Shown here: positions 62,889 through 64,000 of the stretch, in pieces
Layout of the letters: each line of letters starts with the position of its first letter
Numbering within the stretch: the first letter of the stretch is position 1
Source: Bacteroidales bacterium
Lineage (GTDB): Bacteria; Bacteroidota; Bacteroidia; Bacteroidales; Tenuifilaceae
Direction: 5' to 3'
NCBI GenBank assembly: GCA_003818205.1
Contig: RPRQ01000009.1
Location: forward strand, 1-64,000
DNA: 64,000 bases
Notes under the pieces: model-generated
Databases searched by the model: none
What the model saw: the letters and a program-made list of their open reading frames with translations, nothing else
Told to the model about the DNA's origin: nothing
Program-made: the position numbers and the translations under genes

Positions 62889-64000
62889 CTACTTATAGTT
62901 CAAGTTGCTCGGAATAAACTTTTCAGTCTCCTCAAGGCTCTTCTCAAGGCGTTTGGCATAATCTCGAACCTGATCGGCACCAACCCTTCCAACGTTAAAG
63001 TATCTCGATTTAGGGTGTGAGAAATAGTACCCAGCCACTGAGGCTCCAGGAACCATTGCCAAATTCTCGGTTAGCCACATTCCCGACTCTTCGTTAACGT
63101 TAAGTAATGAGAAAATAAACTCTTTCCCACGATGATCGGGGCATGCAGGGTAACCAGGGGCAGGTCGAATACCTACGTACTTCTCGTGAAAAATTTCATC
63201 GGTATAGAAATTCTCATCGGGGCTATACCCCCAGAACTCCATTCTAACCTTTTTATGAAGCAGTTCGGCGAATGCTTCGGCAAGCCTATCGGCAATCACT
63301 TTTACCATCAAGGAGCTGTAATCATCACCCTTATCCTGATACCCCTTCGCTAGCTCATCGGAGTTAAGACCAGCAGTAACCGCGAATAACCCAACCCAAT
63401 CGCTTTTCTTTGATTCAAGCGGAGCAATAAAATCGGCAAGGCAAAGATTAAGCTCGTTATTCTCCTTTTGCTCCTGATTACGTAGCTGAGGGATGGTGGC
63501 TAGAACTGACTCTCTACTTTCTTCGTTGTATAAGATAATATCATCACCTTGTGATGCAGCAGGAAAAATACCAACAAACCCATTTGCATGCAACTGCTTC
63601 TTGCTAATTATTTCATCGAGTAGCACATTGGCTTCATCGTATAGCTTGCGAGCCTCCTTCCCTTTTACAGGATCGGAGAAAATTGCAGGGAATTTACCAT
63701 TTATATCCCACGAGAGGAAAAAGAATGTCCAATCGATATACTCCCTAATCTCATCGAGAGAATAGTCGGTAAGGTTGATAATTCCTGGTCTATTCGGTTT
63801 TGGAGGACTGTAAGATGTCCAATCAAATTTAAACGAATTTAGCCTTGCCTTATCTATTGAAAAATAGGGGATTGAGTTACCCTTATAATTATCCCTTAGT
63901 TCCTTATACTCATTTTTAGTTGCCTGAGTAAAATTTTTACGAGTATTTTCATTAAGAAGACTGGCTACAACACCGCCCGCTTGCGATGCATCCTTTACAT
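62889..64000 (-). CDS. metH: Methionine synthase MetH, C-terminal part (continues past the window)
   Basis: The frame stays open to the right edge, so the gene is truncated by the window and not by mutation. Visible are the end of the cobalamin domain (VKDASQAGGVVASLLN near 64000) and the whole SAM-binding reactivation domain: SYSPPKPNRPGIINL, DWTFFFLSWDINGKFP, FVGIFPAASQGDDI, GIRPAPGYPACPDH and SRYFNVGRVGADQVRDYAK. The RPAPGY motif binds SAM. The apparent short gene with a GTG at 63626 is only part of it. It transfers the methyl group made by metF. Confidence 0.93.
   Translation of the reverse strand, partial: VKDASQAGGVVASLLNENTRKNFTQATKNEYKELRDNYKGNSIPYFSIDKARLNSFKFDWTSYSPPKPNRPGIINLTDYSLDEIREYIDWTFFFLSWDINGKFPAIFSDPVKGKEARKLYDEANVLLDEIISKKQLHANGFVGIFPAASQGDDIILYNEESRESVLATIPQLRNQEQKENNELNLCLADFIAPLESKKSDWVGLFAVTAGLNSDELAKGYQDKGDDYSSLMVKVIADRLAEAFAELLHKKVRMEFWGYSPDENFYTDEIFHEKYVGIRPAPGYPACPDHRGKEFIFSLLNVNEESGMWLTENLAMVPGASVAGYYFSHPKSRYFNVGRVGADQVRDYAKRLEKSLEETEKFIPSNLNYK

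Noticed and set aside
63132-63626. A short separate metH-activation gene starting at 63626
   Set aside because: The frame continues upstream in conserved MetH sequence to the window edge, so the GTG at 63626 is internal.
1-64000. tRNA, rRNA, CRISPR array or classical riboswitch
   Set aside because: I read the intergenic spaces for cloverleaf ends, regular direct repeats with spacers and known riboswitch cores and saw none. A covariance-model search would be needed to exclude weak ones.

Overview
This window is AT-rich chromosomal DNA of a Bacteroidota bacterium, probably Bacteroidales-like. The main evidence is a type IX secretion/gliding set (gldJ, a PorP/SprF-family gene, porU, porV), Bacteroidetes-type promoters (TAnnTTTG at -7, once with TTTG 19 nt upstream), the absence of obvious Shine-Dalgarno sequences, and long-form urocanase. 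I see no rRNA, tRNA or CRISPR array. One CDS (metH) runs off the right edge.

Layout. 0.37-8.6 kb: ppk-ppx (polyphosphate), mtaB (tRNA methylthiolation), an inositol-phosphatase-family gene, two tandem LpxL/HtrB-like acyltransferases and a GT2 glycosyltransferase, closed by a bidirectional terminator facing ppa. 9.5-10.7 kb: a HEPN-MNT pair and a frameshifted small gene, bracketed by short shared repeats. 10.8-20 kb: murF, gldJ, a porP-like gene, then divergently porU-porV. 20-26 kb: ispF, a CoA-binding protein, a small lipoprotein, hutU, lemA and two TPM-domain genes. 26-28 kb: a remodelled spot with a second HEPN-MNT pair between two copies of the 3' tail of the second TPM gene, an IS transposase remnant and a TIR-bounded element. 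27.6-34.4 kb: a double-glycine peptide (bacteriocin-like) locus with a C39-peptidase ABC exporter, an HlyD adaptor, four short GG-leader peptides, small membrane proteins, a CPBP protease and one intact plus three decayed copies of a small HTH gene. 34.6-36.1 kb: an AbiE-type toxin-antitoxin pair behind poly-C tracts. 36.2-40.4 kb: a minus-strand run of a zinc-ribbon coiled-coil protein, Nif3-like protein, MerR regulator and two M23 peptidases. 40.7-51.1 kb: alaS, an ATPase remnant, a chemoreceptor, and carA-carB with a probable attenuator leader. 51.7-64 kb: a membrane protein, an M28 peptidase, a lipoprotein, an acyl-CoA synthetase, a type II restriction-modification pair (YhdJ-like methylase), a sodium:solute symporter, recR, a TPR protein, metF and the 3' end of metH.

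How the genes fit together. Housekeeping functions (pyrimidine/arginine precursor supply, isoprenoid, methionine/folate, cell wall, translation) are interleaved with accessory islands for conflict and competition: HEPN-MNT twice, AbiE, restriction-modification and the peptide exporter locus. The islands carry nearly all the pseudogenes and most of the repeats. The most interesting item is the GG-peptide locus: its two shortest peptide genes are below usual gene-calling size, and it appears to have grown by duplicating an HTH-peptide module. The carA leader is the best regulatory candidate.
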